DNA from: Eutrophobius sp051275005
Lineage (GTDB): Bacteria; Pseudomonadota; Gammaproteobacteria; Eutrophobiales; Eutrophobiaceae
Direction of reading: 5' to 3'
Length of the DNA stretch: 38,972 nt
Assembly (NCBI GenBank): GCA_051275005.1
Contig: JBNMOP010000015.1
Span: forward strand, 1 to 38,972
Under the pieces are notes generated by a model. That model was given only the letters and a program-made list of their open reading frames with translations, was not told the origin of the DNA and did no database searches. Positions 17,381 to 26,256 of the stretch are shown here, piece by piece (the first letter of the stretch is position 1; each line of letters starts with the position of its first letter). A program made the translations under genes and the position numbers.

Positions 17381-19381
17381 TTAGAATCCGTTCGCACCAC
17401 TGAGGAACTCAGGAATCTGTGGTACTTCTGTCCAGCGCCAGGCAGATGTGGGTGTCTGCATATCGATGGTCCAGTCAGCGGTATCAGTATTAAAGCGTAA
17501 GGTATTGCCCCGCAATTCAGGATTCTCGAATGAGATCTTACCATTGATAAAGGTCATCACAGAGGTCAGTTTTTCCAGTTCCTCATCCGGGGTACCCAGA
17601 TAGTCACCATTCAAAATGACGAGATCTGCAAACTTGCCTTTCTCTATAGAACCAAGGGCATTTTCCTTCCACAGTGGGTAGGCTCCTCTTCGGGTCATCA
17701 TCAGCATCAAGGTCATCTTGTCCGGCACTGCCTCTTCCGGTACTCCCCAGACCTCACCGTCAATCTTACGGGTTAGCCACTCTACACCGTCTTCAAACGG
17801 TGAATCGCGAAGTGACCCTTGAATACCAAACTCACTGATAACGGTATTCACGCCAGCCTTCATCATACTCGCCACCGGGGCATTCCAGGTCAGGTATTCC
17901 TCGCCGTAACCTTCTTTAATTACACCCGTTGGGACATCGGTGGAATCACATGAGAAGGTATGGCCGGTACGTGCGGCAATCTGAATTTCCTCTGGCGTAA
18001 CTGAATGACAATGGTCACTCTGGGTACGTAACATCTTGATGCGTTCCGGATCCATGTAATGCAGGTAGGTCTTCATCATAATTTCGGTTGCACCATCTCC
18101 GGCGGAGTGCCAGCCGGGAATATTACTTATCCGACCTTCCGCGGCCAATTTCGCCAGAGTCACTAGATGTTCGGTACGTCTGCCACGGTTTGCGGTGATA
18201 CCACCGTCAATACCGCCACCTTCAACTGTTCTGCCTTTCCACGCATTGAGTTCAATTCCCTCCGGAGCAGGTGGGCACTGTTCTCGAGCCTTAATTTCTG
18301 CATTTTTGGCAACCATGGAGGTACACCAGCCGACACCGCCGGCATCGATACCACCGACACTGCTACCAGTACTGAAAAACCAGTCTGAGCCATGTCCGAC
18401 CCAGTCACCGATACGACGGTAAGACTCGGCAATATTGTCGGAAAAAGGTTGTAACCAACGGTGGTTCCAGGACATCCTAATAGGCATCATGTCACTTCGA
18501 TCCAAATGATTGGTCGCACTGAAACCACCCTCGCACTGGATATGACTGGAATATGAAGTTACGCCTATCTGGGCATTGGCCTGCATAACTTCAAACAGCC
18601 CCTTAATGTACTTGTTAAAGGTTTCCTGGTCCTGGGTACCAATAAGGTCAAGACTGGTACAACGACCAAAGTCAGTGTATTCACCGGACCAACCGCGTTC
18701 CTTGTCCACCATCCAGTAATCCGACGGCAATTCGTTCCCATAATATTTTTCTATGTCTTCTATGGCCTTGCCATTGAGTATAGAACCACCACGTGTGGTA
18801 ATTAATACCGGGTGATTTGGGGCCACAGCATCGACCATTGAACGGTTGATTAGATTTTGATTCAAAGCAGGAACGGTTACTGGCGGCGGATTCATACCCA
18901 CTCTTATCCACTTGCCCTCAGGAACTTGCCTGGCCCGCGCCTCAATAGCCGCGATAGCATTCCTTGACACCTCCTCCGGTGTCTCGCCACTGACACGGAG
19001 CTCAAGCAGGTCAGGTATTGAATTAACTACCCAGGGAAACCCGGTAGCGGACTCGTAAATATGATTATGGGTATCTATAAATCCTGGGGTGATGGTATTG
19101 CCCTTGGCATCGATTACCTCGGTCCAGTCAGCAACCAGTGCCTGTATCTCGGCATTGCTACCCACCTCAAGAATTTTATTCCCTTGAATCGCAACGGCTT
19201 GGGCAATTGTCACCTGGGTTGGGTCATTGCTATCCGCAGTGATGACCTTGCCGTTTATTATGACTATTTCGGCATATGGTGAGGTCGCCGCAGAAACTGC
19301 ACTGCTTAATATGGTTGCAAATAAAAGAATTAACAATCTGTTGAAACAACTTGAATACTTACCAGTTAATACGATTTTCAT
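17381..19381 (-). CDS. periplasmic amidohydrolase-3 family enzyme (YtcJ-like), paralog A4
   Basis: About 666 residues. Several starts are possible in a row; ATG 19381 (or the adjacent ATG 19384) is best spaced from GAAGGGGG, which an upstream ATG at 19396 would place inside the coding region. Signal peptide 1-32. Metal-site motifs: H105-N-H107, H425 in WHSAGD, D456-H457-C458-H459 and E517 in SEFGIQ. Odd point: the lysine that is invariant in the other eight copies (Y/F/H-K-S/T-H) is serine here (S278, codon TCC; sequence SYSSH). It carries a 9-residue extra segment near 381-398 (AWKGRTVEGGG...) shared only with A8, although A8 is on the other arm and strand. By sequence it groups with A6-A9 rather than with its left-arm neighbours A1-A3. 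Confidence 0.88.
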   Translation of the reverse strand: MKIVLTGKYSSCFNRLLILLFATILSSAVSAATSPYAEIVIINGKVITADSNDPTQVTIAQAVAIQGNKILEVGSNAEIQALVADWTEVIDAKGNTITPGFIDTHNHIYESATGFPWVVNSIPDLLELRVSGETPEEVSRNAIAAIEARARQVPEGKWIRVGMNPPPVTVPALNQNLINRSMVDAVAPNHPVLITTRGGSILNGKAIEDIEKYYGNELPSDYWMVDKERGWSGEYTDFGRCTSLDLIGTQDQETFNKYIKGLFEVMQANAQIGVTSYSSHIQCEGGFSATNHLDRSDMMPIRMSWNHRWLQPFSDNIAESYRRIGDWVGHGSDWFFSTGSSVGGIDAGGVGWCTSMVAKNAEIKAREQCPPAPEGIELNAWKGRTVEGGGIDGGITANRGRRTEHLVTLAKLAAEGRISNIPGWHSAGDGATEIMMKTYLHYMDPERIKMLRTQSDHCHSVTPEEIQIAARTGHTFSCDSTDVPTGVIKEGYGEEYLTWNAPVASMMKAGVNTVISEFGIQGSLRDSPFEDGVEWLTRKIDGEVWGVPEEAVPDKMTLMLMMTRRGAYPLWKENALGSIEKGKFADLVILNGDYLGTPDEELEKLTSVMTFINGKISFENPELRGNTLRFNTDTADWTIDMQTPTSAWRWTEVPQIPEFLSGANGF

Positions 19382-19483
19382 CATACCCCCTTCCATTAAA
19401 TTAAAATTACAACAATTAAATCACAACCGCTTATTTTACTTTAAAAAGCCTTAACGTCTAGCGTTAGACACTAATTTCTTAAT

Positions 19484-19721
19484 TTATTCATAAAGACTCT
19501 CAAAATACCCATTTTGATCCAGATCCCTGGCATATGTGTCATCATAAAAGTATTCCAGTGTATGTTTACACAATTCGTGGCTATCATAAATTTCCATCAT
19601 TTTTGAAGCCTCTTAATGACGGAGAAGGCTTGGCCGGATCCTTGCTGACTTCATTGTAAAAGGGTTCTATTAACCCTAAAACATTCATCTGGTACTAGTT
19701 ATGAGTGGTTTGGAACGCTAA
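19484..19721 (-). pseudogene. decayed 3' remnant of a second NMT1/SsuA-like binding-protein gene
   Basis: Translation of the minus strand here matches the last 78 residues of the binding protein at 13705-14763. The best part ends the remnant: LEYFYDDTYARDLDQNGYFE and then SLYE-stop, against LEHFYDDSFVRELDESGYID and SLYN-stop. Upstream, EPFYNEVSKDPAKPSPSLRG aligns with EYFYEGTLRIPEKPYPPVEG without gaps. Two lesions are visible: a TAG at 19695-19697 where the intact gene has Trp (WYQ), and a 2-base loss between the FK and MMEIYD parts that shifts frame. The 5' three quarters of the gene are absent; the remnant begins at or within the stop of hydrolase H2. It fills most of the 350 bases between H2 and A4. 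Confidence 0.85.
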
Positions 19722-19728
19722 TTTTTTA

Positions 19729-21207
19729 TTAACGATTAAAAAATCCACCTTTAATAGCATCATCCCATTGCTGGAAGACAGCAGGTCCCACACCATATGG
19801 AACACCTGGCACATGCTCACCACTCATATAGCCGTGGGTTCCCAGGTGAAATTGTGTCAACGAGACTCTGGGAGCAGGTCGCATTTTTTTAAACATAGGT
19901 ATAACCACCTCTTCATACACTTCTTTACTGTGGTCACGGCTATGGGCTGTGATCTGAAACATCACCGGTGGTACCGGCTTGACTCCTCGTCCCGTTTGTT
20001 CTCTTGACAGTCCTAAATACCGATCAATTAATTCCTCTGTTTCTTCTTTACCCAGTTTCATACGCTTTGCTGAAACGTTTGCCGCTGCACGTAGGGAATC
20101 TTCAATGCCATGGGTGACGATATACTCTGCCTTGAAAGAGGCATATTTCTGGGTGTCTCCCCAATCATCCAGGATATCTTCCATGATCATAGGCAATCTC
20201 ATTAATGCCTCGGCACCTTCCTGTCCCAGGAGTTCGGGACCTTTATAACGGGCGTCATCTCGCCAGCTTCGTATATATAATTCATCAAACGGGTCAGATC
20301 TGGACGGTAATAAGACTTCTTCGTCTTGTACTCGGTTGAAACCTTCGATCTTACCTAACTGACCACCCCATGCGGCCTGTGCCCTGTAAATATAACCAAA
20401 GGACGAATTTTCAATGGCGAGAATTCCTTGAATATTTGGCACGCGTTGGGACAACATCATTGTGAACGGACCGCCGGTGGAATGACCATGGAGATATATT
20501 GAATATTCATCTTCAGGAAAGTGTTTACGCATGGCCTCAATCCCACCTTTTTCAAAGGCCATAGGCCATCCTGCCATTCTGGCATAGAAGAGGGTGCCGG
20601 GTTTTGCCTTGGCCAGGGTACGAATCCCATAGCGGGGACGTTGCCCATGATCTTTAATAATGTCATATTGGTCCCGGGTAATGTATTCACCTTGCTTCCA
20701 GATGGGGGTCCGCACTTCCAATGAATATTTATGGTGATCATAGGCAGTAACATTACGCCCCGGCCAGGTGCGGTCAGGGGTATGAAAGGCATGCCGCCCC
20801 GGGTAACTCATGCTGATGACCTTATAACCCAACTTCTTTGCCATAAGATCTGCGCGCTTATGCATGGTTTTGAAATCTCCACTACCGCCATGCAACAAAA
20901 AGATACCGATTTTTTTGCCATCGGCACCCCTGGCAATTTTTGTAGGGTCTACAGGCTCATGGACTGACATACCAATATCCCACTCCATGTCCACGGCATT
21001 AACACGCATGATGTCCTCCACGTAACCGCGCTCGCCTTTTAGTGGCAGGTCAGGACGACTCATAAAGTTCCTGATCATCGGCAGGATCTCTTCTTCGGGA
21101 AAATCCGATGGCGGTACATAGTCCGCGATTGTTGGGAGCGACCAGGACAACATAAAAAAAATAGCGAAAATATTGAGTTTTATCGTGTTCACTGTGCCGT
21201 TATTCAT
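19729..21207 (-). CDS. secreted alpha/beta-hydrolase H2
   Basis: A 492-residue paralog of H1. ATG 21207 was chosen because AGAGGGG lies six bases upstream; the longer frame from 21240 would include that site. Signal peptide about 1-28 (ending PTIADY). Conserved pieces: FLLHGGSGDF (103-112), nucleophile elbow GHSTGG with Ser243, Asp425 in HSRDHS and His458 in GTHGY, giving a complete Ser-Asp-His set. It likely works in the periplasm on an ester, lactone or amide; substrate unknown. It lies between the TonB-dependent receptor (117 nt upstream) and the dead binding-protein remnant, then A4, all on the minus strand, so receptor, H2 and A4 may once have formed one uptake-and-hydrolysis unit with the binding protein. 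Confidence 0.83.
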   Translation of the reverse strand: MNNGTVNTIKLNIFAIFFMLSWSLPTIADYVPPSDFPEEEILPMIRNFMSRPDLPLKGERGYVEDIMRVNAVDMEWDIGMSVHEPVDPTKIARGADGKKIGIFLLHGGSGDFKTMHKRADLMAKKLGYKVISMSYPGRHAFHTPDRTWPGRNVTAYDHHKYSLEVRTPIWKQGEYITRDQYDIIKDHGQRPRYGIRTLAKAKPGTLFYARMAGWPMAFEKGGIEAMRKHFPEDEYSIYLHGHSTGGPFTMMLSQRVPNIQGILAIENSSFGYIYRAQAAWGGQLGKIEGFNRVQDEEVLLPSRSDPFDELYIRSWRDDARYKGPELLGQEGAEALMRLPMIMEDILDDWGDTQKYASFKAEYIVTHGIEDSLRAAANVSAKRMKLGKEETEELIDRYLGLSREQTGRGVKPVPPVMFQITAHSRDHSKEVYEEVVIPMFKKMRPAPRVSLTQFHLGTHGYMSGEHVPGVPYGVGPAVFQQWDDAIKGGFFNR

Positions 21208-21324
21208 GAATTTCCCCTCTACTTTTGTAATAAATTGCATCTAATACCGTAAAAATTTAGCATAATACCCTAGCCAATATGCGTCAAATGTCAGCAAAAT
21301 TCAGCAAACTTCTTCGAAAAACAG

Positions 21325-23490
21325 TTAAAAACTGCCACTGACTGAGAGGTTAATTCTTGCGCCATTTTTAAATGTCTGTACCAATCGCCTGTTAACAGAT
21401 GACAGGTCACGCTGCCCAACAAAAAAGCTCCTCTCCCTGTTCTCGTCGTAGTTAAGGATATTGATACCCTCTATCCTAATCCGAACGCCAAACCAGCGGG
21501 TCGTCTCAACAAATGCATTAAACCAGACACCTTCAGAACGGACATCCAGCTCATCCACCTTAAACCTGGTTCGAAGACCCTGTTCACCCACTTCAGCACC
21601 CCAGGAGATATTGGCCTCCCTAAAATCCTGACGGAATTTGATCAGATAGGACCAGTTATTTTCATTGGCAAAGGAAAAGCCTGGATCCAGACCACCCACA
21701 CCGGACAACACACGCTTCTCCCCTGTTACTGGATCAGTGACCGAGGAATCCTGAAATCTCACTCTGGCATCAATACGCGCATCATTTAATCCAACTCGAT
21801 CCAGGGGTATAGTGGCCTCGATGTCTGTCCCCCAACGCCGGCCGTTGCCGATATTTCCCGGTGCCTCAAGAGTCGGGCTAAGTGGAAGCAAGTCCGCAAC
21901 ATCGTCAATCCAGTCATGAAATAGAGAAACAGTAACCACACCCAGTTCTCCAAACCGGCGTTCATGACTGAGCTCTGTCTGCCAGGTTGCTTGTGGGCTG
22001 AGATTAGGGTTTCCACCCACTAAATCATCGTCACGCTGGGTCACGGCACTAACAAAATCATTAAAGTCCAGTTGCGATACGTCCCGGGTAACACGCAACC
22101 GGGTCTGCTGCCCCTGGCGCGGGGAATAACTCATATTAAGATAGGGTTTCAGAAAAAAGAAATTCCGATCCAGTTGGACATCGCCTGTCTGTGAAATGTC
22201 GGAAACTTCCGCACCAAGCCCAAACTCCACACTAAATGCGTTGCGGTTCCAGCTATCGCTGAGGACGATGTCACCCCTGACTTCCTTCACCTTACTGTCT
22301 GAGCCTGGAATATCAATGATGGTGGCAATACCTCCCGCAGATTCAGTCTGCAGCAAAGAGCTGTCCAGTGAATTAAACGCACCTTCCATGTTTAAACGTA
22401 CCGAATGGTTGCCCCATCCCGCATAGGTAAACTCCAGCCTGGTTATCGCCTCAAGGGTTTGCTTGTTGATTTCGTCAACCGTTAATAATTCCAAATCGCC
22501 GTCCGGGTTGAAGTCCCTTCTGCCATTGGAAGGACCCTGATCAAGGTAATACAATAAAAGTATCCCCTTTCCTATCATGTCTTCACTGAGCAAACGCTCT
22601 GCATCCAGTCCCAGGGCAAACGACAGGTTACGACGTTCGGTATCGAATACAGTAGAACTCGTCTGTCCGCCCACGGGTGTCACTGACCTTTCGAGCAACT
22701 CGTCCCTGATAACGGTGCTCAACTTGGTATTGAGCTGCACATAGTTCTCTCCTATATAGGTTGAACCGTTGAAGTATCCGTTGACATCAAAACCATCAAA
22801 ACCGGGGCCTCCATCATCATCAAATCGGGCTTCAATAAGATTACCATTGGCATCGAATATGTTCTCAGCCCCCCCATCACCAAAGTTACTGTATCTTGCA
22901 TCGGCACCAATGTTGTACTCGATATCACCTATACGATCTATCATCGAAATACTGCCACCCGGGGCAAGTCCGTGCCCGAATGTTTGCCTGACAAAGGTCT
23001 CCCAGCGTATTGTTGCAGGGACATCTGTCTTAAGGATGATGTTGGCCACGACGGTCTGTCCCGACAGGTCGATACCACGGACCTGGCCACGGATTAGTTC
23101 GATGTAATCCACACTGGCTGCAGGTATTCTGGTTAATATTGCTGATGGGGAATCCTGCTTTGCACTGGGGCGGCGACCATTGATGAATACGTTACCCAAG
23201 GCAGCGCCAAAACCTCTCCTGCCACCCCCTTGTTGATCGTTAAGACAACTAAGGCAATCGCTAATAACAAATCCTGGTATCTGTGTGACCATGTCCAGGG
23301 CATTATTAGGATTATATTGCTGAAAAAAGCTTGCCGGAAAATTGACTATTTCCTCTGTCGATGATGACTCTTCAGCTCCGCGTTTTTGTGCACCAGGACC
23401 TGATGCAGTTCTGTCCTGTGCTATAGAAATTCCACTAACACCTTGCAAAATAGCGGCAATAAGGACTAACCATTGGTATCTACACTTCAT
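21325..23490 (-). CDS. TonB-dependent outer-membrane receptor
   Basis: About 721 residues from ATG 23490 (GGAG six bases upstream; an ATG at 23496 sits on the Shine-Dalgarno). Signal peptide 1-25 (ending SIAQ), a TonB-box-like EEIVNF, a plug domain (NALDMVTQIPGF, then VFINGRRPSAK, IPAASVDYIELIRG and VANIILKTD) and a 22-strand-type barrel rich in alternating aromatic residues, ending in the terminal phenylalanine (VSGSF) needed for BAM insertion. It would import a substrate too large or scarce for porins, using TonB energy. The plug has an unusual C-L-S-C pair at ORF positions 79-82, which could form a disulfide. It is the only outer-membrane transporter in the island and is divergent from the cupin operon, so it is a good candidate for bringing in the hydrolases' substrate. 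Confidence 0.92.
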   Translation of the reverse strand: MKCRYQWLVLIAAILQGVSGISIAQDRTASGPGAQKRGAEESSSTEEIVNFPASFFQQYNPNNALDMVTQIPGFVISDCLSCLNDQQGGGRRGFGAALGNVFINGRRPSAKQDSPSAILTRIPAASVDYIELIRGQVRGIDLSGQTVVANIILKTDVPATIRWETFVRQTFGHGLAPGGSISMIDRIGDIEYNIGADARYSNFGDGGAENIFDANGNLIEARFDDDGGPGFDGFDVNGYFNGSTYIGENYVQLNTKLSTVIRDELLERSVTPVGGQTSSTVFDTERRNLSFALGLDAERLLSEDMIGKGILLLYYLDQGPSNGRRDFNPDGDLELLTVDEINKQTLEAITRLEFTYAGWGNHSVRLNMEGAFNSLDSSLLQTESAGGIATIIDIPGSDSKVKEVRGDIVLSDSWNRNAFSVEFGLGAEVSDISQTGDVQLDRNFFFLKPYLNMSYSPRQGQQTRLRVTRDVSQLDFNDFVSAVTQRDDDLVGGNPNLSPQATWQTELSHERRFGELGVVTVSLFHDWIDDVADLLPLSPTLEAPGNIGNGRRWGTDIEATIPLDRVGLNDARIDARVRFQDSSVTDPVTGEKRVLSGVGGLDPGFSFANENNWSYLIKFRQDFREANISWGAEVGEQGLRTRFKVDELDVRSEGVWFNAFVETTRWFGVRIRIEGINILNYDENRERSFFVGQRDLSSVNRRLVQTFKNGARINLSVSGSF

Positions 23491-23496
23491 ATTCAT

Positions 23497-23837
23497 CTCC
23501 GTAAAGCAATAAGCTTGTTTCTTAAAAATTCAAGATAAACACAACAACATAATTGCAGCCCAAAATTAGCTGGGCATGGTAAAACCGCGCAATCATTACA
23601 TAAAATGAGATAAATATCATTCCATATACCACAAATTGAAATAATGAAATCAGCGTTAAATATTTACCCCAGATTAAATACTTCCCTGAATAATGTTTGA
23701 TATCTCAGGCGTGGCATATGCGTTAATTTACTTCAAAATGTATAACTCAATCTTGATAAACAAAGAAACGTTTTTCTCACATTTTATCCACTAATCTGAT
23801 AAACTCGATATACATATAAATATAGATGGAGTGAGTT
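23497..23837. promoter_or_regulatory. divergent promoter region between the TonB receptor and the cupin operon
   Basis: About 340 AT-rich bases, with no gene on either strand. This is the centre from which the two arms of the island diverge. TATACA (23810-23815) and TATAAA nearby are possible -10 boxes for the cupin operon, but no convincing -35 partner or clear operator is visible. Confidence 0.35.
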
Positions 23838-24461
23838 GTGACGCAGGATAATCTACCCCCCAGTTCCCAGAAAAACACCGAAAGCGAACAAGAAATTGAA
23901 CAGCCCGTAGGTTATTATCACAGCAAAAAAGACCGTATTTTCGTAAGGTCAATTGAGGGTGCATATAATCTGACCGAGGAATTAAATCGCCTTCGCGCCA
24001 TGCCAAGGGTTCGTAAAGCAAAAGATATCAAATTTGTAGACGGCCCTCAGGCATACAGCCGCCATTATGTTGAACCTAAAGATGGCATAACCCAGAATTT
24101 TCATATTCATCTTGAAGAATATGGACCTGGTGGAAAATCTCAAAAACACGGTCATGTAAACGAAGCGGCATTTTATATTCTGGACGGAATTGGATATGAA
24201 ATTCACGATGGCATTAAATACGACTGGAAGGCAGGGGATGTAGCTATCGTTCATAATAATTGTGTACATCAACACTTTAATGCAAGTGATAGTAAACCTG
24301 CTCGTGCGCTGGTAATCAAAACGAAACCTATGTACATGTTTATGAATATGCTCTTTCAAAAAACAGTTGAACCCCGTGAGACAACTCCAGCACCTGGCGG
24401 AGAAGATTTCAATGCCAGAGAAGAAGAAGAAGATTTTAATCATCCAAAAGGAGGATATTAA
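23838..24461 (+). CDS. cupin-fold protein 1
   Basis: A 207-residue protein starting at GTG 23838 after a GATGGAG ribosome-binding site. A single cupin barrel occupies about residues 85-165. First motif: GGKSQKHGHVNEAAFYILDG, with His104, His106 and Glu109 as likely metal ligands; second motif: GDVAIVHNNCVHQHFN, with His144 or His146. The ligand set is complete, so it probably binds Fe or Mn and could be a dioxygenase, isomerase or binding protein; the overall look recalls gentisate-dioxygenase-type single cupins, but substrate is unknown. No signal peptide, so it acts in the cytoplasm. The tail is very acidic (EEEEDF). Its stop is one base before the start of cupin 2, which shares the fold and the HQH motif: an adjacent, probably heteromeric pair. 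Confidence 0.82.
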   Translation: MTQDNLPPSSQKNTESEQEIEQPVGYYHSKKDRIFVRSIEGAYNLTEELNRLRAMPRVRKAKDIKFVDGPQAYSRHYVEPKDGITQNFHIHLEEYGPGGKSQKHGHVNEAAFYILDGIGYEIHDGIKYDWKAGDVAIVHNNCVHQHFNASDSKPARALVIKTKPMYMFMNMLFQKTVEPRETTPAPGGEDFNAREEEEDFNHPKGGY

Positions 24462-24462
24462 G

Positions 24463-25071
24463 ATGGCCTGGGATGAAAGTACTGCCTGGATTGAAGGTGA
24501 GAAAAATGACCCGCTTTATCAACATTTGTTAGATGATGCAACCACTGCAGCCGATCGTAATGCAAAACGCAAAAAAGTTGTTACACCAGCAGAAATGCCA
24601 TGGGAAATGTCAAGACAGGGTCTGTTAAAACATCTTATTAATGAAGAGATGAACACACGCATAGAAACCGTAGATGCCTATATGCAAATTATTCCTCCTG
24701 GTAGTCACTCAGGAAAACATCGCCACCTGGCAGAAGAATGTCTTTATGTATTAGAGGGCAATGGTTACGATCTACATCAGGACTGTGATATTGAAATTAC
24801 AGATGAATATTTCTGGAAACCTCAAGATGAAGTGAAAAAATATGAATGGGAAGCCGGTGATGTTATATATATTCCACCAAACACTATCCATCAACATATC
24901 AACGCAGATCCGGATCGCCCTGCCCGTTTAATTTCATCCACCAATCGCATATTTAAATATTGTGGCCTGAACGATGTGGAACAAGTTGAAGATGCACCAG
25001 AATATAAACCTGGCATAAAGTTAACACCGGAGCTGGTCCGCTCATATCTTCAAGGAAATCAGGACGCATAA
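24463..25071 (+). CDS. cupin-fold protein 2
   Basis: A 202-residue cytoplasmic protein. The frame is open further upstream, but ATG 24463 is preceded by AAAGGAGGAT at ideal distance and directly follows the stop of cupin 1, so the longer version is rejected. Cupin motif 1 PPGSHSGKHRHLAEECLYVLEG gives His86, His88 and Glu91 or Glu92; motif 2 GDVIYIPPNTIHQHIN gives His143 or His145. A complete metal site is present. The segment MAWDESTAWIEGEKNDP is its own N-terminal feature. Being translationally coupled to cupin 1 and sharing its fold, it may form a mixed oligomer with it and process a product delivered by the periplasmic hydrolases. Reaction unknown. Confidence 0.82.
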   Translation: MAWDESTAWIEGEKNDPLYQHLLDDATTAADRNAKRKKVVTPAEMPWEMSRQGLLKHLINEEMNTRIETVDAYMQIIPPGSHSGKHRHLAEECLYVLEGNGYDLHQDCDIEITDEYFWKPQDEVKKYEWEAGDVIYIPPNTIHQHINADPDRPARLISSTNRIFKYCGLNDVEQVEDAPEYKPGIKLTPELVRSYLQGNQDA

Positions 25072-25111
25072 CCGCATCCAGCTGCTCTTCATAACGTCCA
25101 GTATTTCTTAA

Positions 25112-26083
25112 ATGCTAGGTGCCTTACTTGCCCTAGCCTCGGCTGCTACATTTGGTTTAAATAATGCAGCATTCCGACGTGGCGTACTCACTGCCAGCGT
25201 GCTGCAAGCCATGGCGATAACCGTTCCATTAGGTGTACCCTTGTTTACAATCGCCTGCCTGATGTTTGGTGGATTCCAGGCTATGGCGGCACTACCAACG
25301 ACAGCGATAGGATGGATGTCCCTGGCAGGTGTGGTTCACTTTGTCATTGGTCGGTACAGTAACTATCGTTCTATCCGGGCACTAGGGGCAAATCTGTCAA
25401 GTCCCATATCACAACTGAGTGTCCCCATCTCGATTATTCTTGCCATCATCTTTCTCAACGAGGTCGTCACTCCGATTCGAGTTCTCGGTTTTGTAATGAT
25501 AATAATTGGACCCACAGTCATGTTACGTAAAAATAAAGGCAGCGCCCCCAGGAAATCAAAGTCTGGTTTCGAACCTGTCTATGGTGAAGGATTTTTCTGG
25601 GGCTTTATAAGTGCATTTGCCTACGGTGCCAGCCCGCTATTTATCATGAAGGGTCTAGGTAACGATAGTGATCTGGTGGACAGTATTGCAGGTGGATTTA
25701 TATCCTACACTTTTGCAACAATTATTATAATTATCATCGTCTTGTTTTTAGGTGGGAGATTGTTTATGCAAACGATAGATAAGACAGCAGCAAAGTGGTT
25801 TATAGCATCAGGAATCATCGTCTCCTTTTCTCAGCTATTTAGATACATGTCACTTTCCGTCGCGCCAGTAACTGTGGTTGTGCCCATTCAAAGACTGTCT
25901 CCTGTGTTCAGGGTTATCTTTAGCTGGGTCATAAATCGTGATCATGAGTTTTTCGGTTTCTGGGTATTATTTGGAATATTTATCTCTATGCTCGGCGCGA
26001 TCATGCTTGCCCTGAGTACAGAACTGGTCGCCAACTTTATGCCTGAATCATGGGGTCCTGTCATCCGCTATAGCTGGCCCTGA
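25112..26083 (+). CDS. DMT-superfamily (EamA-type) inner-membrane transporter
   Basis: A 323-residue integral membrane protein with about ten helices in two EamA repeats (about 1-140 and 160-310), joined by a charged loop near 142-160. The repeat ends show typical LSSPISQLSVPISIILAIIFLNEVVTP and VAPVTVVVPIQRLSPVFRVIFSW segments. Such proteins move small metabolites across the inner membrane. It starts 40 nt after cupin 2 without an obvious Shine-Dalgarno, so it probably belongs to the cupin operon and depends on it for translation. As no ABC permease is present, it is the only visible inner-membrane carrier that could take hydrolysis products inward or export an end product. Direction and substrate are unknown. 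Confidence 0.85.
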   Translation: MLGALLALASAATFGLNNAAFRRGVLTASVLQAMAITVPLGVPLFTIACLMFGGFQAMAALPTTAIGWMSLAGVVHFVIGRYSNYRSIRALGANLSSPISQLSVPISIILAIIFLNEVVTPIRVLGFVMIIIGPTVMLRKNKGSAPRKSKSGFEPVYGEGFFWGFISAFAYGASPLFIMKGLGNDSDLVDSIAGGFISYTFATIIIIIIVLFLGGRLFMQTIDKTAAKWFIASGIIVSFSQLFRYMSLSVAPVTVVVPIQRLSPVFRVIFSWVINRDHEFFGFWVLFGIFISMLGAIMLALSTELVANFMPESWGPVIRYSWP

Positions 26084-26160
26084 TATTTTATAGAATTAAT
26101 CTATTTTTTTATTATATAAATCAATGGATTATAAAGAATAATTATCCAATTATACGTGTA

Positions 26161-26189
26161 TTGACAATTACCGGTCAGACGCATAAGGT
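26161..26189 (+). promoter_or_regulatory. candidate promoter of the A5-A9 amidohydrolase row
   Basis: A perfect -35 TTGACA at 26161-26166 is followed after 17 bases by TAAGGT (26184-26189), a weak -10. It lies 68 bases before the A5 start in a 173-base spacer that also has an AT-only hairpin and T-run just after the transporter gene (26090-26110). A strong -35 with a poor -10 often means an activated promoter. Confidence 0.5.
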
Positions 26190-26256
26190 TTTTATTTGAA
26201 CACCCGTGTATTAAAACTTGTGGTATTTATCTATTTTATAAGGAAGGGGAACTTTT

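Noticed and set aside
24367..24462. N-terminal extension of cupin 2
   Set aside because: It would overlap the end of cupin 1; the ATG at 24463 has an ideal AAAGGAGG and follows the cupin 1 stop by one base.
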